A stretch of 8,538 nucleotides of DNA from an uncultured Bacilli bacterium (GCA_910586865.1 CAJUIY010000059.1:1-8538), one strand, 5' to 3'; shown: positions 1 to 6,460, numbered from the stretch's first letter. Translations and numbers: made by a program. Notes: a model not told the origin generated them from the letters alone.

Positions 1-95
1 TTATATTATAAGTCTTTAATAACCATCTTGTTTTTAATTCATTATTTTGTCCTGGCTTTTCTTTTTCTATTATTTCTTTTTTTTTTGTTTTGGTA

Positions 96-101
96 TATAA
101 T
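96..101 (+). promoter_or_regulatory. Probable -10 element of the nifJ promoter
   Basis: A perfect TATAAT lies 35 bases before the nifJ start, giving an expected transcription start near 108 and a leader of about 29 bases. No good -35 hexamer sits 16-18 bases upstream; that stretch is a T-rich tract (about 57-90), so the promoter assignment rests on the -10 and its position. The first 95 bases hold no gene that I can support. Confidence 0.5.
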
Positions 102-136
102 GAAATAGATAATAATAGTTTAGGGGATGATTAATC

Positions 137-3100
137 ATGAAAAAAATTATGGATGGAAATGAGGCTTGTGCTCATTCTGCTTATTACTTTACCGAAGTAG
201 CTGGAATATATCCTATTACACCAGCATCACCAATGGCAGAATTGACAGATCAATGGGCAAATGAAGGGCGCGAGAATTTCTTTTCTACTCCTGTAAAAGT
301 AGTGGAAATGGAAAGTGAAGCAGGAGCAGCTGGAATGGTTCATGGTTCTTTACAAGCAGGCTGTCTAACGACTACTTATACCGCTAGTCAAGGATTATTA
401 TTAATGATTCCAAATATGTATAAAATAGCAGGAGAGATGTTACCTTGTGTGATTAATGTTGCGGCAAGAAGTTTGGCAACGCATGCTTTATCTATTTTTG
501 GAGATCATCAAGATATCTACGCTGCACGTGCTACTGGTTTTGCTATGCTTGCTTCTTCCTCTGTTCAAGACGTCATGGATTTAACGAATGTCTCTTATTT
601 ATCAGCCATTAGTGGAAGTATCCCTTTTCTTAATTTCTTTGATGGGTTTCGAACATCACACGAACTTCAAAAAATCGATGTCATTGATTATGATAAGGTA
701 AAGGAATTGGTAGATGAAAAGAAGTTAAAAGAGTTTAGAGAAAGAGCACTAAACCCGAATCATCCAGTAACCAGAGGAACTAGTCAAAATGAAGATATTT
801 ATTTCCAAGCAACAGAAGTTCGTAATGAATATTATGATAAGCTTCCTGATATTGTGAATGACTATATGGAAAAAATCAATAAGATAACTGGAAGAGAATA
901 CAAACCATTTAATTATTATGGTAGTAGTACAGCGAATAAAGTCATTGTTGCCATGGGTTCTGTTTGCGAGACCATAAAAGAAACCGTGGAGTATTTGGCG
1001 GAAGAAAAACATAAAAACGTTGGTTTAATAGAAGTTCATTTGTATCGTCCATTCAGTGCGAAATATTTTCTATCTGCTCTTCCAAAAACAGTAAAAAAGA
1101 TTGCTGTCTTAGATCGTACCAAAGAAGCTGGTAGTTTTGGAGAACCATTATACTTAGATGTTTGTAGAGTCTTAAAGGAAAAAGAGGCAAAGGTTCAAAT
1201 TTATGGAGGAAGATATGGTTTGTCTTCTAAAAATACAACTCCTGCGATGATAAAAGGAATCTTTGACTTTTTGGATAGTAGAGAAGTACATTCTAACTTT
1301 ACGGTTGGAATTGAAGATGATATTACGAAACTTTCTATTTCTTATGATGAAAACTTTAAAATACCAAATACTTCTACGGAGTTTTTAGTATATGGATATG
1401 GTTCTGATGGAATGGTATCCGCATCCAAAGATTTAATGAAAATCACAGGTAATTCTACGAGGGCTTATGTACAAGGATATTTTCAATATGATTCGAAAAA
1501 ATCGGGTGGTGTTACCGTAAGTCATTTGCGATTTGATAAAAAAACAATTAAATCCACTTATTATGTGGATAAAGCTTCTTTGATTGTCTGTACCAAAGAT
1601 CGATATCTAACAAGACTTAATATGCTGGAGAGAATCAAACCAAATGGAACCTTTTTATTAAATACTAGTATGAATTGCGATGAAGTATTAAAATTTATTT
1701 CAAACAAAGATAAGAAAATCATGAAAGAAAGACAAGTGAAGTTTTATATTGTAGATGCTAGTAAAGTAGCAAGAGAAGAAAAAATTCCTGGTAAAATTAG
1801 TGCCATGATGGAACTTTTAATCTTTAAACTTGGAAAAATTATTGATTTTAATTATGCAAAAGAAGAAATTAAAAATAATATTACGCAAAGGTTTAGTCAT
1901 AAGGGTGGCAATCTAGTAGAAAAAAATTTAAATGCCATTGAAAAAATTGTAGATGCGGTTGTTCCAGTAAAAATTCCAGATGCGGATTTTATTATGGAAA
2001 TAGAAGGAAAGAAAACTACCTTTGAAATTATTAATTCGATGGAAGGAGACCATCTTAAAGTTTCTAATTTTTTAAAGCATCCAGATGGTACTTTTCCAGC
2101 AGCTACTACTAGATTAGAAAAAAGAAATATTAGTGATACGCTTCCATGTTATCTTAGTGAAAATTGTATCTCTTGTAATCTATGTTCTCTTGTTTGTCCA
2201 CATGCGGTAATCCGACCATTTTTGCTAGATGAGAATGAAGTAATGGATGCACCAGAGTCAGTCCAAAAACAATTATTAGATGCGAACATTAAAGATAAAA
2301 ACTACAAGTATACCATAGGAATTAGTCCGAAGGATTGTACTGGTTGTTCCTTATGTTATGATGTATGTCCTGGAAAAAAGGGACAAAAAGCGATTACGAT
2401 GGTGGATAAAACCAATGAGATATTAAAAGTAGAAGAAGAAAAACATCGTTATTTATTTCAGGAAGTAAAAGAAAAAGAAGATGCTTTCCCAATTCATACC
2501 GTAAAGGGAAGTCAATTTGTTACTCCTGCTTTTGAATATAGTGGTGCTTGTGCAGGGTGTGGAGAAACGGCTTATTTAAAACTTTTAACCCAACTATTTA
2601 AAAACCGGTTAATGATTGCGAATGCAACTGGTTGTTCTTCTATTTATGGAGCGAGTGCACCAAATACTCCTTATTCTGTCCCTTGGGCAAATTCTTTATT
2701 TGAAGATAATGCGGAGTTTGGTTATGGAATGAAAATTGCCGATATCGCAATGAAAAATCGAATTGTAAAATTAATCAAGGACCATATGAGTTTGATTAAA
2801 AAGAGTGAACAAAAAACATATAAAGCTTATTGTGAAAAGATTACGGTAGATACGGCTAAGGAATTATTAAAGATTATTGATGATACGAAGATAGAGGAGT
2901 TATTATCTTTAAAAGATTATATTATGCCACGTTCTGTTTGGATGGTCGGTGGCGATGGCTGGGCTTATGATATCGGTTATAATGGAATTGATCATGTACT
3001 AGCAAGCAAAGAAAATGTGAATATTTTAGTATTAGATACCGAGGTATATTCGAATACTGGTGGACAATCATCGAAATCTACTAGAGTGGGAGCAGTGGCT

Positions 3101-3580
3101 AAGTTTGCCTCTAGTGGAAAACAAACCGCAAAAAAAGACCTATTAAAAATAGCCTTAACGTATCCACATGTCTATGTAGCCTCTATTTCCTTAGGAGCAA
3201 ACCCAAATCAAGCCATCAAGGTATTATTAGAAGCAGAACAATATGATGGACCATCCATTATTGTTTGTTATGCACCATGTATTGCTCAAGGAATTATTGA
3301 AGGAATGAAAAATAGTTTGCAGGAAGAAAAAGAAGCAACGTCATCTGGTTATTTCCCAATCTTCCATTATCACCCAGAAACAGGTGAATTCTCACTGGAC
3401 TCCAAAGCTGACTTTTCAAAATATGCAGAGTTTATTGGTGGAGAAAATAGATATCGTTCTCTAAAAGTAATGAATAAAGATTATAAGAAAGTCTTAGAAG
3501 AAAATAAAAGCAATGCGAAAAAAAGATATGAATATTATGAGATGTTAGATCAAAAAACAAAAAAACAAGAAGACAAGTAA
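137..3580 (+). CDS. nifJ: Pyruvate:ferredoxin (flavodoxin) oxidoreductase, single-chain
   Basis: This cytoplasmic enzyme oxidatively decarboxylates pyruvate with CoA to acetyl-CoA and CO2 and passes the electrons to ferredoxin or flavodoxin. The 1147-residue chain is about the usual length for one-polypeptide PFORs. Visible in order are the substrate/thiamine-diphosphate motif YPITP (residues 25-29) and the MESEAGAAG segment (58-66) with the cofactor-activating Glu61. A ferredoxin-like domain follows, with two complete CxxCxxCxxxCP sets (Cys677/680/683/687 and Cys734/737/740/744). The C-terminal thiamine domain has CAGCGE (Cys805/808), ATGCS (Cys833) and CIAQG (Cys1048), the expected four ligands of the proximal cluster, plus GDGWA (939-943) and NTGGQ (973-977). 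All three [4Fe-4S] clusters therefore look intact. The ATG at 137 gives the family-typical N-terminus MKKIMDGNEA; a modest AGGGGA site precedes it by about 10 bases. It appears to be transcribed alone. Confidence 0.97.
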   Translation: MKKIMDGNEACAHSAYYFTEVAGIYPITPASPMAELTDQWANEGRENFFSTPVKVVEMESEAGAAGMVHGSLQAGCLTTTYTASQGLLLMIPNMYKIAGEMLPCVINVAARSLATHALSIFGDHQDIYAARATGFAMLASSSVQDVMDLTNVSYLSAISGSIPFLNFFDGFRTSHELQKIDVIDYDKVKELVDEKKLKEFRERALNPNHPVTRGTSQNEDIYFQATEVRNEYYDKLPDIVNDYMEKINKITGREYKPFNYYGSSTANKVIVAMGSVCETIKETVEYLAEEKHKNVGLIEVHLYRPFSAKYFLSALPKTVKKIAVLDRTKEAGSFGEPLYLDVCRVLKEKEAKVQIYGGRYGLSSKNTTPAMIKGIFDFLDSREVHSNFTVGIEDDITKLSISYDENFKIPNTSTEFLVYGYGSDGMVSASKDLMKITGNSTRAYVQGYFQYDSKKSGGVTVSHLRFDKKTIKSTYYVDKASLIVCTKDRYLTRLNMLERIKPNGTFLLNTSMNCDEVLKFISNKDKKIMKERQVKFYIVDASKVAREEKIPGKISAMMELLIFKLGKIIDFNYAKEEIKNNITQRFSHKGGNLVEKNLNAIEKIVDAVVPVKIPDADFIMEIEGKKTTFEIINSMEGDHLKVSNFLKHPDGTFPAATTRLEKRNISDTLPCYLSENCISCNLCSLVCPHAVIRPFLLDENEVMDAPESVQKQLLDANIKDKNYKYTIGISPKDCTGCSLCYDVCPGKKGQKAITMVDKTNEILKVEEEKHRYLFQEVKEKEDAFPIHTVKGSQFVTPAFEYSGACAGCGETAYLKLLTQLFKNRLMIANATGCSSIYGASAPNTPYSVPWANSLFEDNAEFGYGMKIADIAMKNRIVKLIKDHMSLIKKSEQKTYKAYCEKITVDTAKELLKIIDDTKIEELLSLKDYIMPRSVWMVGGDGWAYDIGYNGIDHVLASKENVNILVLDTEVYSNTGGQSSKSTRVGAVAKFASSGKQTAKKDLLKIALTYPHVYVASISLGANPNQAIKVLLEAEQYDGPSIIVCYAPCIAQGIIEGMKNSLQEEKEATSSGYFPIFHYHPETGEFSLDSKADFSKYAEFIGGENRYRSLKVMNKDYKKVLEENKSNAKKRYEYYEMLDQKTKKQEDK

Positions 3581-3599
3581 AATTGCCTTCTTTTATTAA

Positions 3600-3710
3600 A
3601 TAATAGAATAAATAAGAGACTGCACCCCCTGAGGGCAGTCTCTAAAAAAGAATAAAAAGGGGTTGGCTAGTGTGATACTAGCGACCAATTCGCCTAATAC
3701 CGAATTGGTG
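3600..3710 (-). ncRNA. Putative small structured RNA on the minus strand
   Basis: A good minus-strand promoter at 3717-3745 would start a transcript near 3710 that runs into three consecutive hairpins and no open reading frame. They are a 9-bp stem (3684-3692 with 3701-3709), a 6-bp stem (3666-3671 with 3677-3682) followed on the minus strand by CAACCCCTTTTT, and the 9-bp stem at 3615-3643. Read on either strand, GGTTG (3661-3665) can also pair with TAACC (3721-3725) to close a three-way junction around the first two stems, although 3721-3725 lies upstream of the expected minus-strand start. The 3' end is uncertain (about 3650 or about 3600). The layout resembles type I antitoxin RNAs, but no small toxin ORF is visible opposite it, so the function is unknown. 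Confidence 0.45.
3615..3643. terminator. Strong 9-bp hairpin after nifJ, possible terminator
   Basis: AGAGACTGC (3615-3623) is the exact reverse complement of GCAGTCTCT (3635-3643), with an 11-base loop that could add two C-G pairs. On the plus strand it is followed by A-rich sequence rather than a T-run. On the minus strand it is followed by TTATTTATTC, which suits a terminator of minus-strand transcription better. It may act in both directions, closing nifJ and the proposed small RNA. Confidence 0.5.
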
Positions 3711-3716
3711 ATTTAT

Positions 3717-3745
3717 ATACTAACCGAAAGTAATTCATTTGTCAA
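3717..3745 (-). promoter_or_regulatory. Minus-strand promoter TTGACA-17-TAGTAT
   Basis: On the minus strand a consensus -35 TTGACA (3745-3740) is separated by exactly 17 bases from TAGTAT (3722-3717, four of six matches to TATAAT). It points away from trxA and into the hairpin region behind nifJ, where no minus-strand gene exists, which is the reason for proposing a small RNA there. Confidence 0.6.
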
Positions 3746-3814
3746 CAAAAAAACACAAATTTTTTATGTTTTTTTTGATTTAATAGAAATATAAATAGAA
3801 TAGAGATATTATTA

Positions 3815-3823
3815 TGGTATAAT
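3815..3823 (+). promoter_or_regulatory. Extended -10 promoter of the trxA-trxB operon
   Basis: TGG directly before a perfect TATAAT (3818-3823) makes an extended -10 element. The -35 position (about 3795-3800) is weak, as is common for extended -10 promoters. Transcription should start near 3830, leaving a leader of about 15 bases that just contains the Shine-Dalgarno. Confidence 0.7.
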
Positions 3824-3844
3824 ATGGAAAAGGAGAGAGAAAAA

Positions 3845-4156
3845 ATGGAAGTTATTGAGATAAAAGAAGAAGAATTTGAAAGGAAAGTCTTAAAAAGTAA
3901 TAAGAAGGTATTAGTTGATTTTTATGCTAATTGGTGTGGACCTTGTCGTATGTTATCCCCTGTTGTAGAAGAACTAGCAAGAGAGATGGAAGAAGTAGAA
4001 TTTTATAAAATCAATGTGGATGATGCAGAAGAGGTTTCCAGAAAGTATGGAGTCATGTCTATTCCCACATTAATTCTTTTTCAGGATGGAAAAGTAATGA
4101 ATCAATCAGTTGGATTAAAAAGTAAACAGGAGTTAAAGGAGTTCTTGAAAGATTAA
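3845..4156 (+). CDS. trxA: Thioredoxin
   Basis: This is a small cytoplasmic dithiol-disulfide oxidoreductase that reduces protein disulfides and is itself reduced by thioredoxin reductase. From the ATG at 3845 it has 103 residues, the normal thioredoxin length. It carries the active site WCGPC (Trp30, Cys31, Cys34), the buried Asp25 before it, and the cis-proline loop SIPT (Pro74). An in-frame ATG at 3824 would add seven residues, but it lies immediately after the -10 element and so upstream of the expected transcript start. The ATG at 3845 has AGGAG (3831-3835) nine bases before it and is preferred. The stop codon shares one base with the trxB start (TAATG), so the two genes form an operon with probable translational coupling. 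Confidence 0.95.
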   Translation: MEVIEIKEEEFERKVLKSNKKVLVDFYANWCGPCRMLSPVVEELAREMEEVEFYKINVDDAEEVSRKYGVMSIPTLILFQDGKVMNQSVGLKSKQELKEFLKD

Positions 4157-5052
4157 TGTATGATATCGTTATTATTGGTGCTGGTATCAGTGGGCTTACT
4201 AGCGCCATTTATGGGTTAAACGCAGGTAAAAAAGTATTAGTAATTGATCAAAATGGATATGGTGGGCAGATTATGAATTCGCAAGAAGTGGATAATTACC
4301 CAGGATTTTCTCATATTAGTGGTTTTGATCTCATGAAAAACATTTATGAACAAGCAGAAAAACTAGGTCTAGAAATAAGATATGAGAAAGTGGAAAAAAT
4401 TACAAAAGAAAAAAAAGTGATTTTGAAAGAAGAAGAAATACAAGCCAAAACGATTATTATTGCAACGGGACTTATTTCTAGAAAGTTAGGATTAGAAAAT
4501 GAAAGTAGGCTAATAGGAAAAGGAATTTCTTATTGTGCTACTTGTGATGGATTTTTCTATAAAAATAAAACAGTAGCCGTAGTAGGTGGCGGAAATACCG
4601 CTTTAGAAGATGCCATCTATCTATCTAATCTTTGTAGTAAAGTATATTTAATTCATCGAAGAGAAGAGTTTAGGGCGGAAGAAAAAGGATTAAGAGTATT
4701 AAAACAAAAAGAGAATGTTAATATCATTACGAATGCTATCGTAACAGGTATAGATGGGGATGAGAAATTAGACTCGATTACGATTAAAAATAAGGAACAA
4801 GAAAAAGTGTTAAAGGTGGATGGTCTATTTCTAGCAATTGGTAAAATTCCAGAAAATGAAATATTTAAAGATGTGATATCTTTAACAGAAGATGGTTTTA
4901 TCAAGTCAGATGAACTTTGTCATACGAATAAAAATGGTATCTTTGTAGCAGGAGATATTAGAGAAAAAAAAGTGAGACAATTAGTAACCGCAGCATCTGA
5001 TGGAGCAGTAGCTGCGATAGAAGCCATTCATTATATAAATGACAATGTTTAA
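4156..5052 (+). CDS. trxB: Thioredoxin reductase, NADPH-type flavoprotein
   Basis: This FAD enzyme transfers electrons from NADPH to thioredoxin. The 298 residues are close to the usual length of low-molecular-weight bacterial TrxB. Seen in order are the FAD-binding GAGISG (8-13), the redox-active CATC (Cys127, Cys130) followed by DGFF, the NADPH Rossmann motif GGGNTA (144-149), the phosphate-binding HRR (167-169) followed by EEFRA, and the C-terminal FAD motif with GD (266-267) and a RQLVTAASDGA-like stretch. Presence of both GGGNTA and HRR argues for NADPH rather than ferredoxin as electron donor. The start overlaps the trxA stop by one base. AAGGAG at 4136-4141 is 14 bases away, somewhat far, so reinitiation by ribosomes finishing trxA is likely. 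Confidence 0.96.
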   Translation: MYDIVIIGAGISGLTSAIYGLNAGKKVLVIDQNGYGGQIMNSQEVDNYPGFSHISGFDLMKNIYEQAEKLGLEIRYEKVEKITKEKKVILKEEEIQAKTIIIATGLISRKLGLENESRLIGKGISYCATCDGFFYKNKTVAVVGGGNTALEDAIYLSNLCSKVYLIHRREEFRAEEKGLRVLKQKENVNIITNAIVTGIDGDEKLDSITIKNKEQEKVLKVDGLFLAIGKIPENEIFKDVISLTEDGFIKSDELCHTNKNGIFVAGDIREKKVRQLVTAASDGAVAAIEAIHYINDNV

Positions 5053-5067
5053 ATAGTGTGCTATACT
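5039..5067 (+). promoter_or_regulatory. Promoter ATGACA-17-TATACT (extended -10) inside the trxB end
   Basis: ATGACA (5039-5044, five of six matches to TTGACA), a 17-base spacer, and TATACT (5062-5067, five of six matches to TATAAT) preceded by TGC form a near-consensus promoter with an extended -10. It overlaps the last codons of trxB and should start transcription near 5074, just ahead of the next gene's Shine-Dalgarno. Confidence 0.7.
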
Positions 5068-5090
5068 TAGAAATGAGGGAGGTTTTAGAA

Positions 5091-5798
5091 ATGTTACTTT
5101 ACAATAAAAGAGATTCTGAAATTGATATTTATCAAATGAATCCAAAAGAGAAAAAATTAAGAGACTATCGAAAAAAATCGTTGGAAGAACAGGATACAAT
5201 TTTTTATGATTTAAAAACAAATTGCGAAGATACGATACTAAGCTTGTTTCATAAGGATGAACTGGATATTAGAGTACTTGAATGTAATAGTTCATCACAA
5301 TGGTCTTTTATAGAGAAGAATGATATGAGTAAAAAGCCAAAAAAAGAGATAAAGCCATATGATTATGAAAAGCGTCAAATTCAAAAAGATATGATAAAAA
5401 AATATATTAATGGAGAATATGGTACCTTAGAACCAACTAGAGTATTTGAATTTATTCCCGAAGATGATTTAGATTGTGCAGTTTATCATTTGTTAAGGTC
5501 AGAGAATGCTACTATGGTACCTCTAAGTGATTTTAAAGAAATTTGGCAAGTCCAAAATATGATGAATTTACCTAAGAATTTATATTTGCTACAATTGTTA
5601 CAATTAAGAGACTTTGAAAAATTGGAGTTTGAAGATATTACAAAACAATTACAATTATTTGATATTGATTACTCGAAAAGTGTAAAAATAAGTGATGCTT
5701 TTGATATGCTAGAAACAGGACTTGTTAGTGGAACGGTTGATGATGTAATGAAAAAAGTGGAAGCAAGTTCTAAAATATTCCAAAAAGTAAGAAAATAG
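5091..5798 (+). CDS. Hypothetical protein, 235 residues, soluble
   Basis: I do not recognise a family. The protein is predicted soluble: no signal peptide or hydrophobic membrane segment is visible. It has a charged N-terminal region, a very lysine-rich stretch around residues 82-105, and a more structured-looking C-terminal half with leucine-rich helical segments (roughly 155-195) and two closing helices. The ATG at 5091 was chosen because GGGAGG (5077-5082) lies eight bases before it. A GTG at 5058 in the same frame is inside the promoter and upstream of the expected transcript start. It starts 38 bases after trxB and has its own promoter, so it may be expressed independently of the thioredoxin operon as well as by read-through. 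It ends with tandem stops TAG TAA. Coding is supported by ORF length, SD and promoter; function is unknown. Confidence 0.8.
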   Translation: MLLYNKRDSEIDIYQMNPKEKKLRDYRKKSLEEQDTIFYDLKTNCEDTILSLFHKDELDIRVLECNSSSQWSFIEKNDMSKKPKKEIKPYDYEKRQIQKDMIKKYINGEYGTLEPTRVFEFIPEDDLDCAVYHLLRSENATMVPLSDFKEIWQVQNMMNLPKNLYLLQLLQLRDFEKLEFEDITKQLQLFDIDYSKSVKISDAFDMLETGLVSGTVDDVMKKVEASSKIFQKVRK

Positions 5799-5831
5799 TA
5801 AAAGGGATAAATATGAGTGTATCTTTTTCTT

Positions 5832-5859
5832 TTGAAAAAATAAATTAAAAAGCTAGTAT
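5832..5859 (+). promoter_or_regulatory. Probable promoter of toxin-like peptide copy 1
   Basis: TTGAAA (5832-5837) and TAGTAT (5854-5859) are 16 bases apart, and both are kept in copy 2. Transcription would start near 5866, giving an 80-base leader. TATTAT at 5877-5882 is an alternative -10, but it lies inside a conserved leader hairpin and lacks a good -35. Confidence 0.45.
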
Positions 5860-5872
5860 TATTAGGATAGTT

Positions 5873-5940
5873 TTCCTATTATTTAAGTAGGAACATTTAA
5901 TGATAGAGTGTCGCTCTCCAATCTTTAAAGAAAGGAGGAG
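5873..5940 (+). promoter_or_regulatory. Structured leader with SD-sequestering helix, copy 1
   Basis: A 5' hairpin pairs TTCCTA (5873-5878) with TAGGAA (5888-5893). Downstream, CTCTCC (5914-5919) can pair with GGAGGAG (5934-5940) through six Watson-Crick pairs and one bulged G, burying the AGGAGG Shine-Dalgarno (5933-5938). Alternatively CTCT (5914-5917) can pair with AGAG (5905-5908), which would free the SD. ATAGAGTGTC (5903-5912) is the exact complement of GACACTCTAT (6038-6047), at and just after the stop codon. The pairings are seen in the sequence; the switch is inferred. Confidence 0.55.
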
Positions 5941-5945
5941 TCAAG

Positions 5946-6038
5946 ATGAAAAGAAGAGTTTATATCCTTAAGTTGTATCGATATACTTGTATTATTTTAA
6001 CTCTTTTTATCTTACTAGTTTTAGCCATAAAAAAATAG
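5946..6038 (+). CDS. 30-residue basic single-helix peptide, type I toxin-like (copy 1)
   Basis: The product is a short hydrophobic peptide expected in the cytoplasmic membrane. It has a basic N-terminus (MKRRVY), Lys9 and Arg12, one hydrophobic segment (about residues 14-28, rich in I, L, V) and a KK tail. There is one Cys (15) and no proline or acidic residue. Evidence that it is a real gene: a perfect AGGAGG seven bases before the ATG, an exact nucleotide duplicate in copy 2, and flanking promoter, leader and terminators. A convergent antisense transcript over the stop codon is typical of type I toxin-antitoxin loci, where such peptides depolarise or disturb the membrane. It lacks the proline and acidic tail of Fst and I cannot match it to TxpA, BsrG or Ldr, so the toxin role is inferred from size, composition and context. 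Confidence 0.75.
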   Translation: MKRRVYILKLYRYTCIILTLFILLVLAIKK

Positions 6039-6060
6039 ACACTCTATAGTACAGAGTGTC
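6029..6060 (-). terminator. Terminator of antisense RNA, copy 1
   Basis: GACACTCT (6038-6045) and AGAGTGTC (6053-6060) form a perfect 8-bp stem with a 7-base loop. Read on the minus strand it is followed by TATTTTTTT, a classical intrinsic terminator. On the plus strand an A-run precedes it, so it should not stop the peptide mRNA. Confidence 0.75.
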
Positions 6061-6075
6061 ACCATTGATTTTGCA

Positions 6076-6110
6076 GAGGCGACATTCCAAAATGTTCCTC
6101 TTTTTATTTT
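6076..6110 (+). terminator. Terminator of peptide mRNA, copy 1
   Basis: GAGG (6076-6079) with CCTC (6097-6100) and ACATT (6082-6086) with AATGT (6091-6095) form an interrupted stem, followed by TTTTTATTTT. The plus-strand transcript would end near 6107, overlapping the antisense RNA by about 75 bases. Confidence 0.7.
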
Positions 6111-6133
6111 ATTCAAATTTCTTTGACACATTC

Positions 6134-6162
6134 ATCGTATCATATCCCTATATGAATGTCAA
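6134..6162 (-). promoter_or_regulatory. Antisense RNA promoter TTGACA-17-TACGAT with extended -10, copy 1
   Basis: On the minus strand TTGACA (6162-6157), a 17-base spacer and TACGAT (6139-6134) preceded by TGA make a strong extended -10 promoter. It is stronger than the peptide promoter, as is usual for antitoxin RNAs. The -10 with its TG extension is identical in copy 2. Confidence 0.7.
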
Positions 6163-6168
6163 AAACAA

Positions 6169-6195
6169 TTGATAAAATAAATTAAAAGCTAGTAT
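6169..6195 (+). promoter_or_regulatory. Probable promoter of toxin-like peptide copy 2
   Basis: TTGATA (6169-6174) and TAGTAT (6190-6195) are 15 bases apart, one less than in copy 1, which may make this copy weaker. The expected transcript start is near 6202. The leader repeats the copy 1 elements: the hairpin TTCCTA/TAGGAA (6209-6214 with 6224-6229), ATAGAGTGTC (6239-6248), and CTCTCC (6250-6255) opposite the SD (6269-6274). Confidence 0.45.
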
Positions 6196-6281
6196 TTTTA
6201 GGATAATTTTCCTATTATTTAAGTAGGAACATTTGATGATAGAGTGTCGCTCTCCAATCTTTAAAGAAAGGAGGAGTCAAG

Positions 6282-6374
6282 ATGAAAAGAAGAGTTTATA
6301 TCCTTAAGTTGTATCGATATACTTGTATTATTTTAACTCTTTTTATCTTACTAGTTTTAGCCATAAAAAAATAG
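6282..6374 (+). CDS. 30-residue basic single-helix peptide, type I toxin-like (copy 2)
   Basis: The reading frame is identical at every nucleotide to copy 1, with the same AGGAGG (6269-6274) seven bases before the ATG and TAG as stop. The predicted product is the same basic, single-membrane-helix peptide. Identity of the whole ORF without even silent changes points to a recent duplication or gene conversion; the 3' region next to it has diverged clearly. Conservation of SD, leader and antisense promoter in both copies indicates that both units may still work. The toxin role is inferred, as for copy 1. Confidence 0.75.
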   Translation: MKRRVYILKLYRYTCIILTLFILLVLAIKK

Positions 6375-6395
6375 ACACTCCATAGCATAGAGTGT
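6365..6395 (-). terminator. Terminator of antisense RNA, copy 2
   Basis: ACACTC (6375-6380) pairs with GAGTGT (6390-6395), followed on the minus strand by a T-run (6371-6365). The stem is two pairs shorter than in copy 1 because of the changes at 6381 and 6396. Confidence 0.6.
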
Positions 6396-6409
6396 TTAAC
6401 CTAATATTA

Positions 6410-6460
6410 GGAGACGACATTCACGTGTGATAGCAAATGTTCCCCATTTTTTTATTTTAT
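6410..6460 (+). terminator. Terminator of peptide mRNA, copy 2
   Basis: ACATT (6417-6421) pairs with AATGT (6436-6440), and GGA (6410-6412) with TCC (6441-6443) across an internal bulge, followed by ATTTTTTTATTTT. The loop is longer and the stem weaker than in copy 1, but the T-tract is better. Confidence 0.5.

Larger units (their letters stand above)
6029..6127 (-). ncRNA. Predicted antisense RNA (type I antitoxin), copy 1
   Basis: From the minus-strand promoter at 6134-6162 the transcript should start near 6127 and end at the hairpin 6038-6060 followed by a T-run (6035-6029), giving an RNA of about 100 bases without an ORF. It is fully complementary to the last codons and 3' region of the peptide mRNA. 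It also contains GACACTCT, complementary to AGAGTGTC in the leader (5905-5912), so it could touch both ends of the target, as described for the par/Fst system with its direct repeats. Boundaries and function are inferred. Confidence 0.6.
5832..6145 (+). repeat. Tandem cassette copy 1 (peptide plus antisense RNA)
   Basis: First of two head-to-tail copies of one complete expression cassette. It begins at the -35-like TTGAAA and ends at CATCGTATCATAT, which carries the minus-strand -10. The left halves, from promoter through the stop codon, are nearly identical to copy 2. The stretch 6046-6100 differs strongly, and similarity resumes at TTTTTATTTTATTC. A unit spanning a whole gene with its regulatory parts, without terminal inverted repeats or transposase, suggests local tandem duplication. 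Confidence 0.85.

Noticed and set aside
749..1012. Open frame on the minus strand inside nifJ
   Set aside because: It lies entirely within a well-conserved PFOR coding region, has no promoter or ribosome site of its own, and its translation has a low-complexity F/I-rich look typical of a shadow frame.
3748..3774. AT-only hairpin (AAAAAACA with TGTTTTTT) before trxA
   Set aside because: The stem is almost all A-T and would be unstable; it could be a weak terminator but is equally expected by chance in such A/T-rich DNA.
4156..5052. Ferredoxin-dependent thioredoxin reductase, suggested by the nearby PFOR
   Set aside because: The NADPH-binding GGGNTA and HRR motifs are both intact, as in ordinary NADPH-dependent TrxB.
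4653..5220. Two minus-strand open frames across trxB and the start of the next gene
   Set aside because: They run opposite conserved trxB sequence and an active-looking promoter, with no Shine-Dalgarno; shadows of the real genes.
5946..6374. Fst/Ldr-family toxin
   Set aside because: The peptide lacks the proline in the membrane helix and the acidic C-terminal tail of Fst and ends in KK; only the genetic layout is similar, so no family name was given.
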